DNA from: Xanthobacteraceae bacterium
Lineage (GTDB): Bacteria; Pseudomonadota; Alphaproteobacteria; Rhizobiales; Xanthobacteraceae
DNA: 17,162 bases
Direction: 5' to 3'
Assembly (NCBI GenBank): GCA_030043175.1
Contig: JASHYD010001444.1
Coordinates: forward strand, 1-17,162
The notes under the pieces are model-generated. The model did not search any database and had not been told where the DNA came from. It saw only the letters and a list, made by a program, of their open reading frames with translations. The translations under genes and the position numbers were made by a program. Below, one piece after another: positions 1 through 6,772 of the stretch (its first letter is position 1; every line of letters begins with the position of its first letter).

Positions 1-16
1 CGACGGTGCCGCGGCG

Positions 17-571
17 CTACGGCAAGGAGTGGTCCGTAAAAATCGAAGCGCCCAACATCGTCCCGTCTTCGTTGATCGAGGAAAAAAGCAGCTTCCGCTT
101 CGTGCCTACGATTTCATACATCTCCTGCCGGGAATTCGAATAAGTCGCATCTTTGTAAGGCCTTAAGTCTAAGGAGGCAGAAATCGCATCAAAAAACTCG
201 TCCCGCTTGACCAGCCTGGAAGGCTGAATCAGAACGGAACACGCGGGGACATCCGGATTCCCAGAACCATCTCCAGGTGTCCACATCGTCACAAAGAAAC
301 CGTCCACCCTCCATCTCGGCGACGTAACCCGGACAGCCCTACTTGGGCCCCCCGGAGGCGGCGGAAGCCTCACCCACCCTTTCTCCCGCGCCATCACGTC
401 AATGGCTGCCGGGTCGGCAACCGGAGAGAGGCATGTCGTGAGGACAAAATCGGCAACCGACCGGCCATCCGCCGAACGCGCAACCACATGCGGCGGCCGC
501 GGCGCGGGTGACTCTTGCGCAAAAACCGCGGTCGAGATCACCGCGGCAATAACCGCGATCATCGATCTCAT
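17..571 (-). CDS. secreted protein of unknown function
   Basis: This is a 184-residue protein. The frame is open further upstream, but the ATG at 571 is preferred because a strong Shine-Dalgarno (GAGAGGAGGAA, plus-strand 577-587) lies about 7 nt before it. The peptide then begins with a classic signal sequence (MRSMIAVIAAVISTAVFAQE), probably cleaved after Ala17, so the product is exported to the periplasm. The mature part has a Pro-rich stretch and a W-R-V-D-G-F-F segment and shows no catalytic motif I can name. It contains two cysteines, one in the segment TTCLSP and one in PACSVL, which could form a disulfide. The stop is TAG at 17-19. I do not recognise the family. The gene is followed upstream on the same strand by a small membrane peptide gene 172 nt away. 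Confidence 0.75.
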   Translation of the reverse strand: MRSMIAVIAAVISTAVFAQESPAPRPPHVVARSADGRSVADFVLTTCLSPVADPAAIDVMAREKGWVRLPPPPGGPSRAVRVTSPRWRVDGFFVTMWTPGDGSGNPDVPACSVLIQPSRLVKRDEFFDAISASLDLRPYKDATYSNSRQEMYEIVGTKRKLLFSSINEDGTMLGASIFTDHSLP

Positions 572-743
572 CTGCGTTCCTCCTCTCAACACTCGACCGT
601 CGCCCGGTACCGACGTCGAGATGGCGCTGGTTTCGGACCTAGAAGGGCCACGGATGCGCGCAGACGGGGCGTCCGTCGTGACGGTGACGCGAGGGGGTGT
701 ATGACGAAAGCCAAACTTGACCTCGTCGATGGCCGTGCTTGAG

Positions 744-890
744 CTAGAGCCGCGGTTCGGGCGACTGACGCTTTGAGTCACCGCCGTGGGTGTTGAGACT
801 CACGTTGCTTGGTCGAACGGTCAAGATGTAAAAGAGCGACAGCAGCGTGATTAAAATCATCGCGGTAATGAATACGGTCAGAGGGTCCAT
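744..890 (-). CDS. small single-helix membrane protein
   Basis: This is a 48-residue peptide beginning MDPLTVFITAMILITLLSLF. It has one hydrophobic helix (about residues 4-26) followed by a polar, basic tail containing KRQ. A longer reading from 959 is possible, but ATG 890 has a good ribosome-binding site, AGAGGTG at plus-strand 898-904, 7 nt away. The hydrophobic stretch is not followed by a convincing cleavage site, so it is more likely an anchored inner-membrane peptide than a secreted protein. Function is unknown. It lies on the same strand as the secreted protein at 17-571 but the 172-nt gap does not argue for tight coupling. Confidence 0.5.
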   Translation of the reverse strand: MDPLTVFITAMILITLLSLFYILTVRPSNVSLNTHGGDSKRQSPEPRL

Positions 891-1143
891 TGCAGCACAC
901 CTCTTTCTCGCTCTCTGCGTAAGGTACGGCGCGGACTCAGAAAACCCGGCGCGTGCCACGTAGTCCCCGCGGAATTGCCGGTCGAATTAAAAATGCGCTG
1001 CCAAGCCGGAGCGACCTGACAACGCAATTCTATCCCGTTCGAATTCGCCGCAGTCACGTTTCACACAAATGCGGGAACTCAAAAAGTCCAGCGCATGGCT
1101 CGAACCCAGAGGAACCGTCATGCGCTGGTAGGGAGAACCCGCG

Positions 1144-1410
1144 TTAATGCGACGCGGTGTGATGCCGACGAACCTGTCGCCGAGTTTGAGCCACAGTAGT
1201 CGCGCTTGCGGTTTGGGCGCACGCACCCCAATAGCCGAAGCCGTTCGACGCTCCAGCGACCCGCCCTGGGACTACGCCGTAGGCTGATCCGTGCCAGCAC
1301 TGATTTCCGTTCTGCATCGGCCCAAAGTGGTACTCAGCCATTGCCGGAGCCGATGCCAGCAAAGCTGCACACGCCGCCATCGCGGCTGCGGAAATTGTGA
1401 ATTTACGCAT
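1144..1410 (-). CDS. small secreted protein
   Basis: This 88-residue protein starts MRKFTISAAAMAACAALLAS and has a typical Sec signal peptide, with cleavage likely after APAMA (residue 25). The mature part is Gly/Asn/Trp-rich (YHFGPMQNGNQCWHGSAYG, then GFGYWGACAQ) with two cysteines, and ends in a basic Arg/His tail. A GAGGGAG Shine-Dalgarno (plus-strand 1418-1424) is 7 nt from the ATG, which fixes the start. Small periplasmic proteins of this style are frequent in Bradyrhizobium-like genomes, but no function is known to me. It is transcribed out of the AT-rich gap at 1430-1680, which probably holds its promoter. Confidence 0.7.
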   Translation of the reverse strand: MRKFTISAAAMAACAALLASAPAMAEYHFGPMQNGNQCWHGSAYGVVPGRVAGASNGFGYWGACAQTASATTVAQTRRQVRRHHTASH

Positions 1411-1429
1411 TGTCGTTCTCCCTCAGTTA

Positions 1430-1680
1430 CCAAACCCATTGCGGGTTAATTAATTTTTGCATAAACAAGCTATCTTAAGGACAGGATACAAATCAACATT
1501 AAATTTATAAATATATCGTCCATATAAAAAACTTATCGAAATGACGTACTTAGCTCCTTCGGTCGCACCATGGGTCGCCAGCCGGATACCGGCGGCACTT
1601 CTGGCAATACTGCATTGGTGCTATTCGCTACGCGCGCATGTAGCATTAATCTAAATAAATATTTTATCGAATGTTAATGT
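1430..1680. other. AT-rich intergenic region
   Basis: This stretch is much richer in A and T than its surroundings, especially 1440-1560 and 1640-1675. It separates the small secreted protein (start at 1410, minus) from the doubtful ORF ending at 1674. It contains no convincing gene. A short hairpin (GCCGG, ATA, CCGGC) lies within 1575-1592. The AT-rich part most likely contains the promoter of the 1144-1410 gene, but I could not pick clear -35 and -10 hexamers. Confidence 0.4.
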
Positions 1681-1898
1681 GCGCTGGCCGGCTCGGGAAG
1701 GCGCGCCACGGGTCGCGACTGCGCCGCTCGGTCTCTCCCACAAGCCCCCCAAAGACCGCACGAGGCGACCTTGCGTGGCGTTTCGGCCCGAACTCCGACT
1801 ATTATCGTGTCGGTAAACCCCGCACTCGCAGGCGTCAGCGACGCCGAAACGGTAAGCGCGAGCATCGTGATGAACGCGATGGCCACTAGTGGTCCCAC
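1674..1898 (-). CDS. possible small secreted protein overlapping the tetR stop
   Basis: This 74-codon frame begins at a GTG (1898) that overlaps the last 13 nt of the TetR gene, so coupled translation is possible. An alternative ATG is at 1865. The first part looks like a signal peptide (hydrophobic run ending in TPASA), followed by GFTDTIIVGV. The rest, from about residue 35, has an odd composition with CGLWGACGRDR and many Arg/Pro, and may be out of frame or degraded. No good ribosome-binding site precedes the ATG. It may be a real short exported peptide, a decayed gene, or chance. Confidence 0.3.
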   Translation of the reverse strand: MGPLVAIAFITMLALTVSASLTPASAGFTDTIIVGVRAETPRKVASCGLWGACGRDRAAQSRPVARLPEPASAH

Positions 1899-2557
1899 GG
1901 AGTCCTTAATATTGCGGTGAGTAGGGTCATCTCGTCAATTCCTTCGGGCATTCGGGCGAGCAGGGGCTTTAATCGCTCATCGAGCGTCAACATGGCAAAG
2001 CCGTGCACCAGTGACCATGCGGCCGTGATTTTGGCTGCGTGAGACAGCGCGAGACTCACATTGGAGCCTACCTGCGGGCGGACGCCCACCGCCTGCGACA
2101 GCACCCCGAATGCGGCGTCCGCAGCCGCCCGCAGCGCTGGTCGGCTAAAATCAAGCCTTTCACTGCGAAACATCAGGAGGAACAGGCCGGGATTCTGTCG
2201 AGCGAAGGTGACATAGCCATGGCCGATAGCTGCAAGCTGCACGTTTGGCGGGGCGTTTTCCCGCACGTCGGCCAGCAGAGCGGCGCCGAACCGCGCAAAG
2301 CCCACGGCCGCAAGCTCACTTAACAGGCCCCTGATGTCGCCGAAGTGATTTTTCGGTGCGGCATGAGACACCCCTGCCTCGCGCGCTGCCGCTCGCAGCG
2401 TGAGCCCGGTAATGCCGTCCCGCTCCAGGATGCGTTGCGCGGCCTCAAGCATCGCCTCGCGGAGCGAACCGTGATGGTAAGGCGTGCTCCGTGCCGCACG
2501 CCGCCGTCTGCCGCCACGGACGGTGGCGGGGCTAACAGCGCGCGGGCTCGCTTTCAT
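1886..2557 (-). CDS. TetR/AcrR-family transcriptional repressor (WHG-type C-terminal domain)
   Basis: This is a 223-residue cytoplasmic DNA-binding protein. The N-terminal tail (residues 1-25) is very Arg-rich, then comes the TetR helix-turn-helix (about 31-77): YHHGSLREAMLEAA, GLTLRAAAREAGVS and KNHFGDIRGLL. The C-terminal half carries the WSLVHGFAML segment (residues 181-190) typical of the WHG-type TetR ligand domain. The start at 2557 has a GGAGAGG site 5 nt upstream (plus 2563-2569). The gene is divergent from a DUF2306 membrane protein gene, and two 19-bp palindromes of the same design lie between the two starts. The natural reading is autorepression plus repression of the neighbour. 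The inducer cannot be told from the sequence. Confidence 0.92.
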   Translation of the reverse strand: MKASPRAVSPATVRGGRRRRAARSTPYHHGSLREAMLEAAQRILERDGITGLTLRAAAREAGVSHAAPKNHFGDIRGLLSELAAVGFARFGAALLADVRENAPPNVQLAAIGHGYVTFARQNPGLFLLMFRSERLDFSRPALRAAADAAFGVLSQAVGVRPQVGSNVSLALSHAAKITAAWSLVHGFAMLTLDERLKPLLARMPEGIDEMTLLTAILRTPWDH

Positions 2558-2570
2558 CTGCGCCTCTCCA

Positions 2571-2589
2571 ATGTTTACAACGTAAATAT
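2571..2589. promoter_or_regulatory. candidate TetR operator O1
   Basis: The sequence ATGTTTAC-AAC-GTAAATAT is an inverted repeat with 8-bp arms (one mismatch) around a 3-bp centre. It begins 13 nt upstream of the tetR start codon, so a bound repressor would block tetR expression. It shares the scheme ATnTTnAC-N3-GTnAAnAT with the second palindrome at 2624-2642. The two centres (2580 and 2633) are 53 bp apart, about five helical turns, which would place bound dimers on the same DNA face. Assignment to the adjacent TetR protein is inferred from position and symmetry. Confidence 0.6.
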
Positions 2590-2593
2590 CTGA

Positions 2594-2622
2594 TTGACAG
2601 CGCCGGCCAACGGCAATAGCAT
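2594..2622 (+). promoter_or_regulatory. candidate promoter of the DUF2306 gene
   Basis: A consensus -35 hexamer TTGACA at 2594-2599 is followed, after 17 bp, by TAGCAT (2617-2622), which matches four of six positions of the -10 consensus. The expected transcription start, near 2629, falls inside the palindrome at 2624-2642, a classic arrangement for repression. It leaves an untranslated leader of about 63 nt before the ATG at 2693. Confidence 0.5.
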
Positions 2623-2623
2623 C

Positions 2624-2642
2624 ATATTGACATTGTCAATAT
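2624..2642. promoter_or_regulatory. candidate TetR operator O2, perfect palindrome
   Basis: The sequence ATATTGACATTGTCAATAT has perfect 9-bp arms around a single central base. It covers the predicted start point of the DUF2306 transcript and lies 51 bp upstream of that gene's ATG. It has the same half-site layout as the palindrome at 2571-2589. A perfect 19-bp dyad in a divergent tetR intergenic region is strong circumstantial evidence for a repressor site. Confidence 0.7.
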
Positions 2643-2692
2643 CGCAACAGAATCGGCTCTGCAACGAGACGGATCAAAGCAGGGAGAAAGCC

Positions 2693-3091
2693 ATGAGCCT
2701 CGCACCGCTGTTTTCCGCATCCCCGGCCATCCAGTTTCACGCCTTCGCCGCCGTGGCGGCGTTTGGTTTGGGAGTGGTCCAGCTCGCCGCACCCAAGGGA
2801 ACGCTGCCGCACCGGACAATCGGCTGGATTTGGGTCGCCCTCATGGTGGCGGTGAGCGCGAGCGCCTTCTTCATCCATGAGATCAGGCTGTTGGGGCAAT
2901 GGAGTCCGATCCACCTGTTGGCCATCTTCACCCTGACGGCCCTACCACTCGCGGTGTGGTATGCGCACTGTCACGCAGTGCGCAAGCATCGTGATGCGAT
3001 GGTGTCTCTGTTCATCGGTGCGCTGGTCATCGCCGGCGTGTTTACGCTGCTTCCCGGGCGCATCATGCATGCGGTGTTATTGGGGCCATAG
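2693..3091 (+). CDS. DUF2306-type membrane protein
   Basis: This is a 132-residue integral inner-membrane protein with four predicted helices (about 13-33, 42-62, 72-90 and 103-122). The pattern of conserved residues, including IQFHAFAA, LPHRTIGW, FFIHEI, SPIHLL and LPGRIMH, fits the DUF2306 family, whose biochemical role is not established. The regularly placed His residues in or near the helices are a family trait and suggest metal or haem binding, but this is unproven. The start at 2693 is chosen for the AGGGAGA site (2681-2687); the longer frame from 2594 would run through the operator and promoter. It is probably the target of the divergent TetR repressor. Confidence 0.85.
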   Translation: MSLAPLFSASPAIQFHAFAAVAAFGLGVVQLAAPKGTLPHRTIGWIWVALMVAVSASAFFIHEIRLLGQWSPIHLLAIFTLTALPLAVWYAHCHAVRKHRDAMVSLFIGALVIAGVFTLLPGRIMHAVLLGP

Positions 3092-3115
3092 TGCCCTTTG
3101 GATTTCCTTAGCTTT

Positions 3116-3294
3116 TTAGGTTCCGCGCTGTAAAAATTTCTCAAGCCGGCGTCCTTCTTGCGCTTCGCCCAAGGTGATGAGCGTGGCCAATGCATTGGCC
3201 TTCTTGTCGGCAGATCGGCAATATCGCTCAATCATCTGGATCGACATGCCGACGACGTCTTGAATCTGAAGCGGGTCAGCCACGATTTGCCCAA
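3116..3294 (-). pseudogene. tyrosine recombinase (integrase) C-terminal remnant
   Basis: The minus strand reads DPLQIQDVVGMSIQMIERYC followed by RSADKKANALATLITL and a short tail to a TAA at 3116-3118. The pattern 'xIQDxVGMSxxMIERYCRxAD' resembles the segment around and after the catalytic tyrosine of phage-type integrases, where the nucleophile sits in a 'GHSSxxxTxxYxH'-like motif; the Tyr in ERYC would be the equivalent. The earlier parts (Arg-kinase and HxxR boxes) are absent, and upstream the coding signal shifts to another frame, so the gene cannot be functional. The frame stays open to 3424 without resembling an integrase. The identification is from memory of the motif. Confidence 0.45.
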
Positions 3295-3477
3295 GCCGAT
3301 CCGGACAACACCGCAACCGCGCTGGCCGATATAGCGGGGCAAGGAATATGCGCGCCTGAGCCAGCCGGTGAAATACTTTCCGCCGCAGCGCGCGGTGCTG
3401 CCGTCCAGGGAATACGGCGACCATCGGGAAATGTATTCTGGCAGGAAGGTCAACTCCTGGATCGATTGTGTCGTCAT
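3232..3477 (-). CDS. short coding-like ORF of unknown origin
   Basis: This frame of 81 codons begins MTTQSIQELTFLPEYISRWS and has the third-position G/C bias of a real gene up to about position 3290 (near residue 62), after which the bias moves to the recombinase-tail frame. No Shine-Dalgarno precedes the ATG, and the ATG lies inside a 20-bp unit that is duplicated in tandem. It is downstream of the amidohydrolase on the same strand. It may be an earlier part of the decayed recombinase separated by a frameshift, a fragment of another gene, or a short peptide gene. I recognise no family. Confidence 0.2.
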   Translation of the reverse strand: MTTQSIQELTFLPEYISRWSPYSLDGSTARCGGKYFTGWLRRAYSLPRYIGQRGCGVVRIGLGKSWLTRFRFKTSSACRSR

Positions 3478-3503
3478 TAGCTAGATTGTGTCGTCATTAG
3501 CTA
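3464..3503. repeat. perfect 20-bp tandem duplication
   Basis: The unit GATTGTGTCGTCATTAGCTA occurs twice back to back, at 3464-3483 and 3484-3503, with no mismatch. The second copy includes the TAG stop of the amidohydrolase gene (3501-3503). Perfect identity suggests a recent slippage or repair event. No element lies between the copies, so they do not mark an insertion as they stand. Confidence 0.9.
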
Positions 3504-4457
3504 GCGGACCAACCCTAGCAACCGTGCCGCGGTGTTAAAGCAGATGTCGGCGCGCACGTCGTCGGCAAGCGGCACGTGATCGATGAAGTGACTGGCCTCG
3601 CCCGGCGGCTCGAACGGATAGTCGGTCGCGAACATGATGCGCTCGTGACCGACCGCAGCGACGGCACAATTGAGCGGCTCGGCCGCGTACATGCCGGAGA
3701 TTGTCACCACGATATTCTCGCGGATGTAGTTCGACGGGCGGCGCGCGAGCTTGACGCCGTAGAATGCCGCACGGCTGTCGAAGCGCCACAACAGGTACGG
3801 CAGCATCTCGCCGAGATGCCCGAGCGCCAGCGTGGCGCGCGGGAAGCGGTCGAAATGCCCGCCGAACACAAGCCGCAAGGCATGGGAGCCGGTCTCGACG
3901 CCCCACTCCCAGGTCGCCCGCCTCAGCCCGTAGGTACTCTCCAGCACCGCCATGACCGCGGGCGGGTCTGCCGGATGCAGGTAGATGAGGGCGCCGAGCG
4001 CCTGCGCGCGCTCCCAGAACGGATAGAGCGAAGAATGGTCGAGGTATTGCCCGTTGGTCTGGCCGTTGATCATGGCGCCGAGGAAGCCCAATTGGCGCAC
4101 GGCGCGTTCAAGCTCGTCGGCTGCGGCCTTGGCGTCCTGCATGGGAAGGTGGGCGAAGCCCGCATAGCGGTCGGGACGTTTCGCTATCTCGCGTGCGAGG
4201 AAATCGTTCGATTCTTGTGCACGGCGCACCGCAAGCGCGGTGTCGCGCTCGATCTGCACGCCGGGCCCCGCGATGGAGAGAACAGCCCGCTCGATGCCGT
4301 CACGATCCATCTGGGCGAGGCGTAAATCACCGAATTCAGAGAGCCGCGCCACCGCCTGCCGGAAAATATCGGGCGTGATTTCGCCCGTCGTGGTCTTCCA
4401 ATAGTCCTCGAACCCAGGAGACAGGAAATGCTCCTCAAGCGCGATTTTCTTCATCAT
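3501..4457 (-). CDS. amidohydrolase-related, ACMSD / resorcylate-decarboxylase-like
   Basis: This is a 318-residue TIM-barrel enzyme of the amidohydrolase-2 (ACMSD) group, most like 2,3-dihydroxybenzoate and gamma-resorcylate decarboxylases. The metal-site residues of that group can be read off: Glu8 and His10 in ALEEHF, His161 in IYLHPADPP, His214 with Glu217 in GHLGE, and Asp279 in FATDYPFE. These enzymes are cytoplasmic and non-oxidatively decarboxylate aromatic acids using one divalent metal; some relatives hydrolyse ring substrates. The start at 4457 is preceded by a modest GGAAG site 5 nt away; the next codon is also ATG. The stop lies inside a recent 20-bp tandem duplication. No ring-hydroxylase or regulator is adjacent, so the substrate is unknown. 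Confidence 0.85.
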   Translation of the reverse strand: MMKKIALEEHFLSPGFEDYWKTTTGEITPDIFRQAVARLSEFGDLRLAQMDRDGIERAVLSIAGPGVQIERDTALAVRRAQESNDFLAREIAKRPDRYAGFAHLPMQDAKAAADELERAVRQLGFLGAMINGQTNGQYLDHSSLYPFWERAQALGALIYLHPADPPAVMAVLESTYGLRRATWEWGVETGSHALRLVFGGHFDRFPRATLALGHLGEMLPYLLWRFDSRAAFYGVKLARRPSNYIRENIVVTISGMYAAEPLNCAVAAVGHERIMFATDYPFEPPGEASHFIDHVPLADDVRADICFNTAARLLGLVR

Positions 4458-5510
4458 GTTGGCTTCCGTGAGCGTTACGACTTGCGCGAAATCAGGAATT
4501 TACACCGAAAAGCGCTAGCAGGGACAAAGACGGCCGGCACAAGCGCGGCCACGATGACGTGTGAACTGGCATGAATTTATCCCTGGTGTCCAAGCAACGC
4601 CCAAGGTCCGGCGGGTGTCCCGAATTTACTGCTGGCGAGAAGCGCCCCGGAAGCGAGCCGCTTTGATGATGGTGAGTTTGGCCACTTGGCCCAGTGCTGC
4701 GCGGATTGCGTCCATCGCCAATCGGGCGACAGGCGTCCGGAGCCGCAGCCGCGGTATGCCTATGCCATTGCGAGCGAGGCGTGGCCTACATTGTAGGCCT
4801 CGGTATGCCGATGCTTGCACCGCGAGCCGCAATTGCGCGGGCTGGCGCGTTTGGGCCGCACGCATCTAGCGCTCGCGGCGTTTGCGGGCCAATGCACAGA
4901 GCGCTTTGTGACAGGCTTTGCCGCAAACGATTTACCGCTGACGATGCATGTAAGCGCTGCCAAACCTCAGCCAACAACGCCGCATAAGCTCGCAACGCTA
5001 TCGCGGTACCGCCAACGGCCATCCTCGATAGGTCGGTTCACCATCCCTCAGTGCGCGGCAGCATTTTTTTTGAGGACTTTCTGTTGATCAGCGCGACACC
5101 AGCAAAGTTGATTCATCCGCAGCGAATAACTGCAGCATCATTTTTTTATCGAAAATATATGACGAGAGTGGACCTTTCTCATCCGCGCGAAGTCGAAAGC
5201 CTCTCGCCCAACTACGGCCGCAGCGGCTCCGCTCATTTGCTGGCGCTTTCTAGCGGCGGGACCTTCGCTGCGGTTTGTGCGCTAGAATTATTCGCGATGG
5301 TCGTGGCGGCTGGACGTCGGAGCGTGGCCGGTGGTCTGGCGCTCAGAGGGGCTGTGCCAAACTGCTTCGCGCGATCTCGTTGGAGAGTCCTCGATAGGTC
5401 CGCGCTTTGCTGAAAGAGCAACCAGAAGGTGTGGTACCGCCGGAGTCTGGGGCATGTTTAGGGCGGCCGTGTAGCGCGCGGTCATGGTTCGTTTATGACA
5501 ATGAAACTTG
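4458..5510. other. long region without a supportable gene
   Basis: About 1 kb separates the amidohydrolase start from the efflux operon. Short open frames exist on both strands but none has a ribosome-binding site plus a recognisable product. Two stretches have gene-like third-position bias and may be decayed fragments: minus strand about 4626-4720 (ending in KLTIIKAARFRGASRQQ) and plus strand about 4830-5040 (containing HLALAAFAGQCTERFVTGF). A hairpin with flanking direct repeats sits at 4752-4809. Poly-T runs at 5063-5071 and near 5138 are not preceded by good stems. Confidence 0.5.
4783..4799. repeat. hairpin flanked by short direct repeats
   Basis: GGCCTAC-ATT-GTAGGCC is a perfect inverted repeat with 7-bp arms and a 3-nt loop. 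The nonamer CGGTATGCC occurs on each side, at 4752-4760 and 4801-4809. There is no T-run after the stem. It may be the footprint of a small palindromic repeat element in a decayed region. Confidence 0.45.
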
Positions 5511-5535
5511 TGTATCGCGCGTGTTCGCGTACATT
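5508..5535 (+). promoter_or_regulatory. candidate promoter and operator-like dyad of the efflux operon
   Basis: TTGTGT (5508-5513) and TACATT (5530-5535) are spaced by 16 bp and are a weak promoter match. Over the same bases lies a dyad: TGTAtCGCG (5511-5519), a 6-bp spacer, then CGCGTACA (5526-5533), complementary except for one extra T. A dyad between -35 and -10 is a usual place for a repressor site. If real, transcription would start near 5542, which supports a translation start at 5582 or 5609 instead of 5495. Confidence 0.3.
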
Positions 5536-5608
5536 TAGCCGGAAGCGAAACAAAACAAATTGCAGGCTCCGTCTACTTCAAATGCGGAGGCCGACCAAGG
5601 AGAGTAGG

Positions 5609-6772
5609 GTGGGGCGCGGTCGACGCATCGTTCTGTCTTGCGCGGTTATGATCGGACTTGCGGGCGCGGGAGCCTGGTACCTGCGTCAGGCGCCTGAGCC
5701 GGTTCGGGCCGGGCGCTCGTCGCAGCCAGCGGCGGTTCCGGTTACCGTAGCGGCCACCGCAAAGCGCGATTTGCCGATCTATCTTACCGGACTCGGTTCC
5801 GTGCAGGCGTCCTTCACGGTTGGCATCCGCTCGCAAGTCGACGGTAAGCTTGAAGCGGTGATGTTCACCGAAGGCCAGAAAGTCAAGAAGGGCGATGCCC
5901 TGGCCAGAATCGATCCGCGCCTCTATGCGGCGGCGCTCGATCAGGCCAAAGGCAAGAGGATGCAGGACGAGGCGCAGCTCTCGTCCGCGCAGAAGGACCT
6001 GGTGCGCTCGCGCACGCTGGTCGATAAGAGCTTTCAAACCCAGCAAGTGGTCGATCAGCAGCAGGCCAAGGTGGATCAACTGAACGCCTCGCTTAATGCC
6101 GACGATGCAGCGATTGAAGCGGCGCAGACACAACTTGACTATACTTTGATCACCGCCCCGAGCGACGGCCGCATGGGCATGCGCCTGATTGATCCCGGAA
6201 ATATCGTCCACGCCGCCGATTCCTCCATTATCGCCACCCTGACGCTGACCAAGCCGACCGCGGTGGTGTTCACCCTCTCGGCGCGCTCGCTCAACGACGT
6301 GCGCGACGCCCAGGCGCGTGGCCCGGTGGAAGTGACGGCGTTCAGCCAGGACAATGTCACCGCGCTCAGCAGGGGGACGCTGCTGCTGATCGACAATATC
6401 GTTGATCAGGCGAGCGCCACGATTCGTCTCAAGGCGATGTTTCCAAACGAGGACGAGAAGCTGTGGCCGGGAGACTTCGTCAACGCGCGCATCCTCCTCG
6501 ACGTACGCCGCGACGTCCTGGTCATTCCGGCGCCGGCCATTCAGCGCGGGCCGGAGGGAATCTTCACCTGGGTCGTCAACCCGGAAGGCGTCGTTGATTC
6601 GCGCCCGATCACGGTCGGACCCACCACCGCCGATCAGACGATCGTTACATCCGGGCTTGCCGAGGGAGACCGCGTCGTCGTCAACGGCCAGTACAAGCTG
6701 CGACTCGGTTCGCGTGTGACGGTGAATGAGCCGCCGGCTCCGGCGGAAGCCAAGCGGGACCGCTCATCATGA
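5609..6772 (+). CDS. RND efflux periplasmic adaptor (membrane fusion protein), MdtA-like
   Basis: This is the 387-residue adaptor that links an inner-membrane RND pump to an outer-membrane channel. The order is: basic N-terminus and one hydrophobic segment (about 7-24, anchor or signal), first lipoyl half with VDGKLEAVMFTEGQKVKKGD (78-96), coiled-coil hairpin rich in Ala/Gln/Asp (105-175), second lipoyl half with TAPSDGRMGMRLIDPGN (182-198), beta-barrel, and a membrane-proximal domain ending near VNGQYKLRLGSRV. I chose GTG 5609 because AAGGAG (5597-5602) sits exactly 6 nt upstream. In-frame ATGs at 5582 and 5495 lack such a site and add an unusual Arg/Lys-rich leader. It overlaps the pump gene by ATGA at 6769-6772, so the two are translated together. 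Confidence 0.93.
   Translation: MGRGRRIVLSCAVMIGLAGAGAWYLRQAPEPVRAGRSSQPAAVPVTVAATAKRDLPIYLTGLGSVQASFTVGIRSQVDGKLEAVMFTEGQKVKKGDALARIDPRLYAAALDQAKGKRMQDEAQLSSAQKDLVRSRTLVDKSFQTQQVVDQQQAKVDQLNASLNADDAAIEAAQTQLDYTLITAPSDGRMGMRLIDPGNIVHAADSSIIATLTLTKPTAVVFTLSARSLNDVRDAQARGPVEVTAFSQDNVTALSRGTLLLIDNIVDQASATIRLKAMFPNEDEKLWPGDFVNARILLDVRRDVLVIPAPAIQRGPEGIFTWVVNPEGVVDSRPITVGPTTADQTIVTSGLAEGDRVVVNGQYKLRLGSRVTVNEPPAPAEAKRDRSS

Larger units (their letters stand above)
3092..3500. other. intergenic debris region
   Basis: This stretch lies between the ends of the DUF2306 gene (plus) and the amidohydrolase gene (minus), which converge. It holds no complete gene. On the minus strand two reading frames with good third-position GC succeed each other: one from 3477 to about 3290, and one from about 3290 to 3116 that resembles the end of a tyrosine recombinase. 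A tandem 20-bp duplication (3464-3503) closes the region. I see no clear terminator hairpin for either flanking gene. Confidence 0.5.

Noticed and set aside
3576..4325. 249-codon plus-strand frame opposite the amidohydrolase gene
   Set aside because: It is the antisense shadow of a gene with full catalytic motifs; no ribosome-binding site or recognisable product.
5055..5150. Poly-T runs resembling intrinsic terminators
   Set aside because: No stable GC-rich stem directly precedes either T-run; CCTCA/TGAGG and GCAG/CTGC pairings are too weak.
5573..6211. 212-codon minus-strand frame opposite the adaptor gene
   Set aside because: Shadow of the well-supported efflux adaptor; composition is that of a GC-rich antisense frame.
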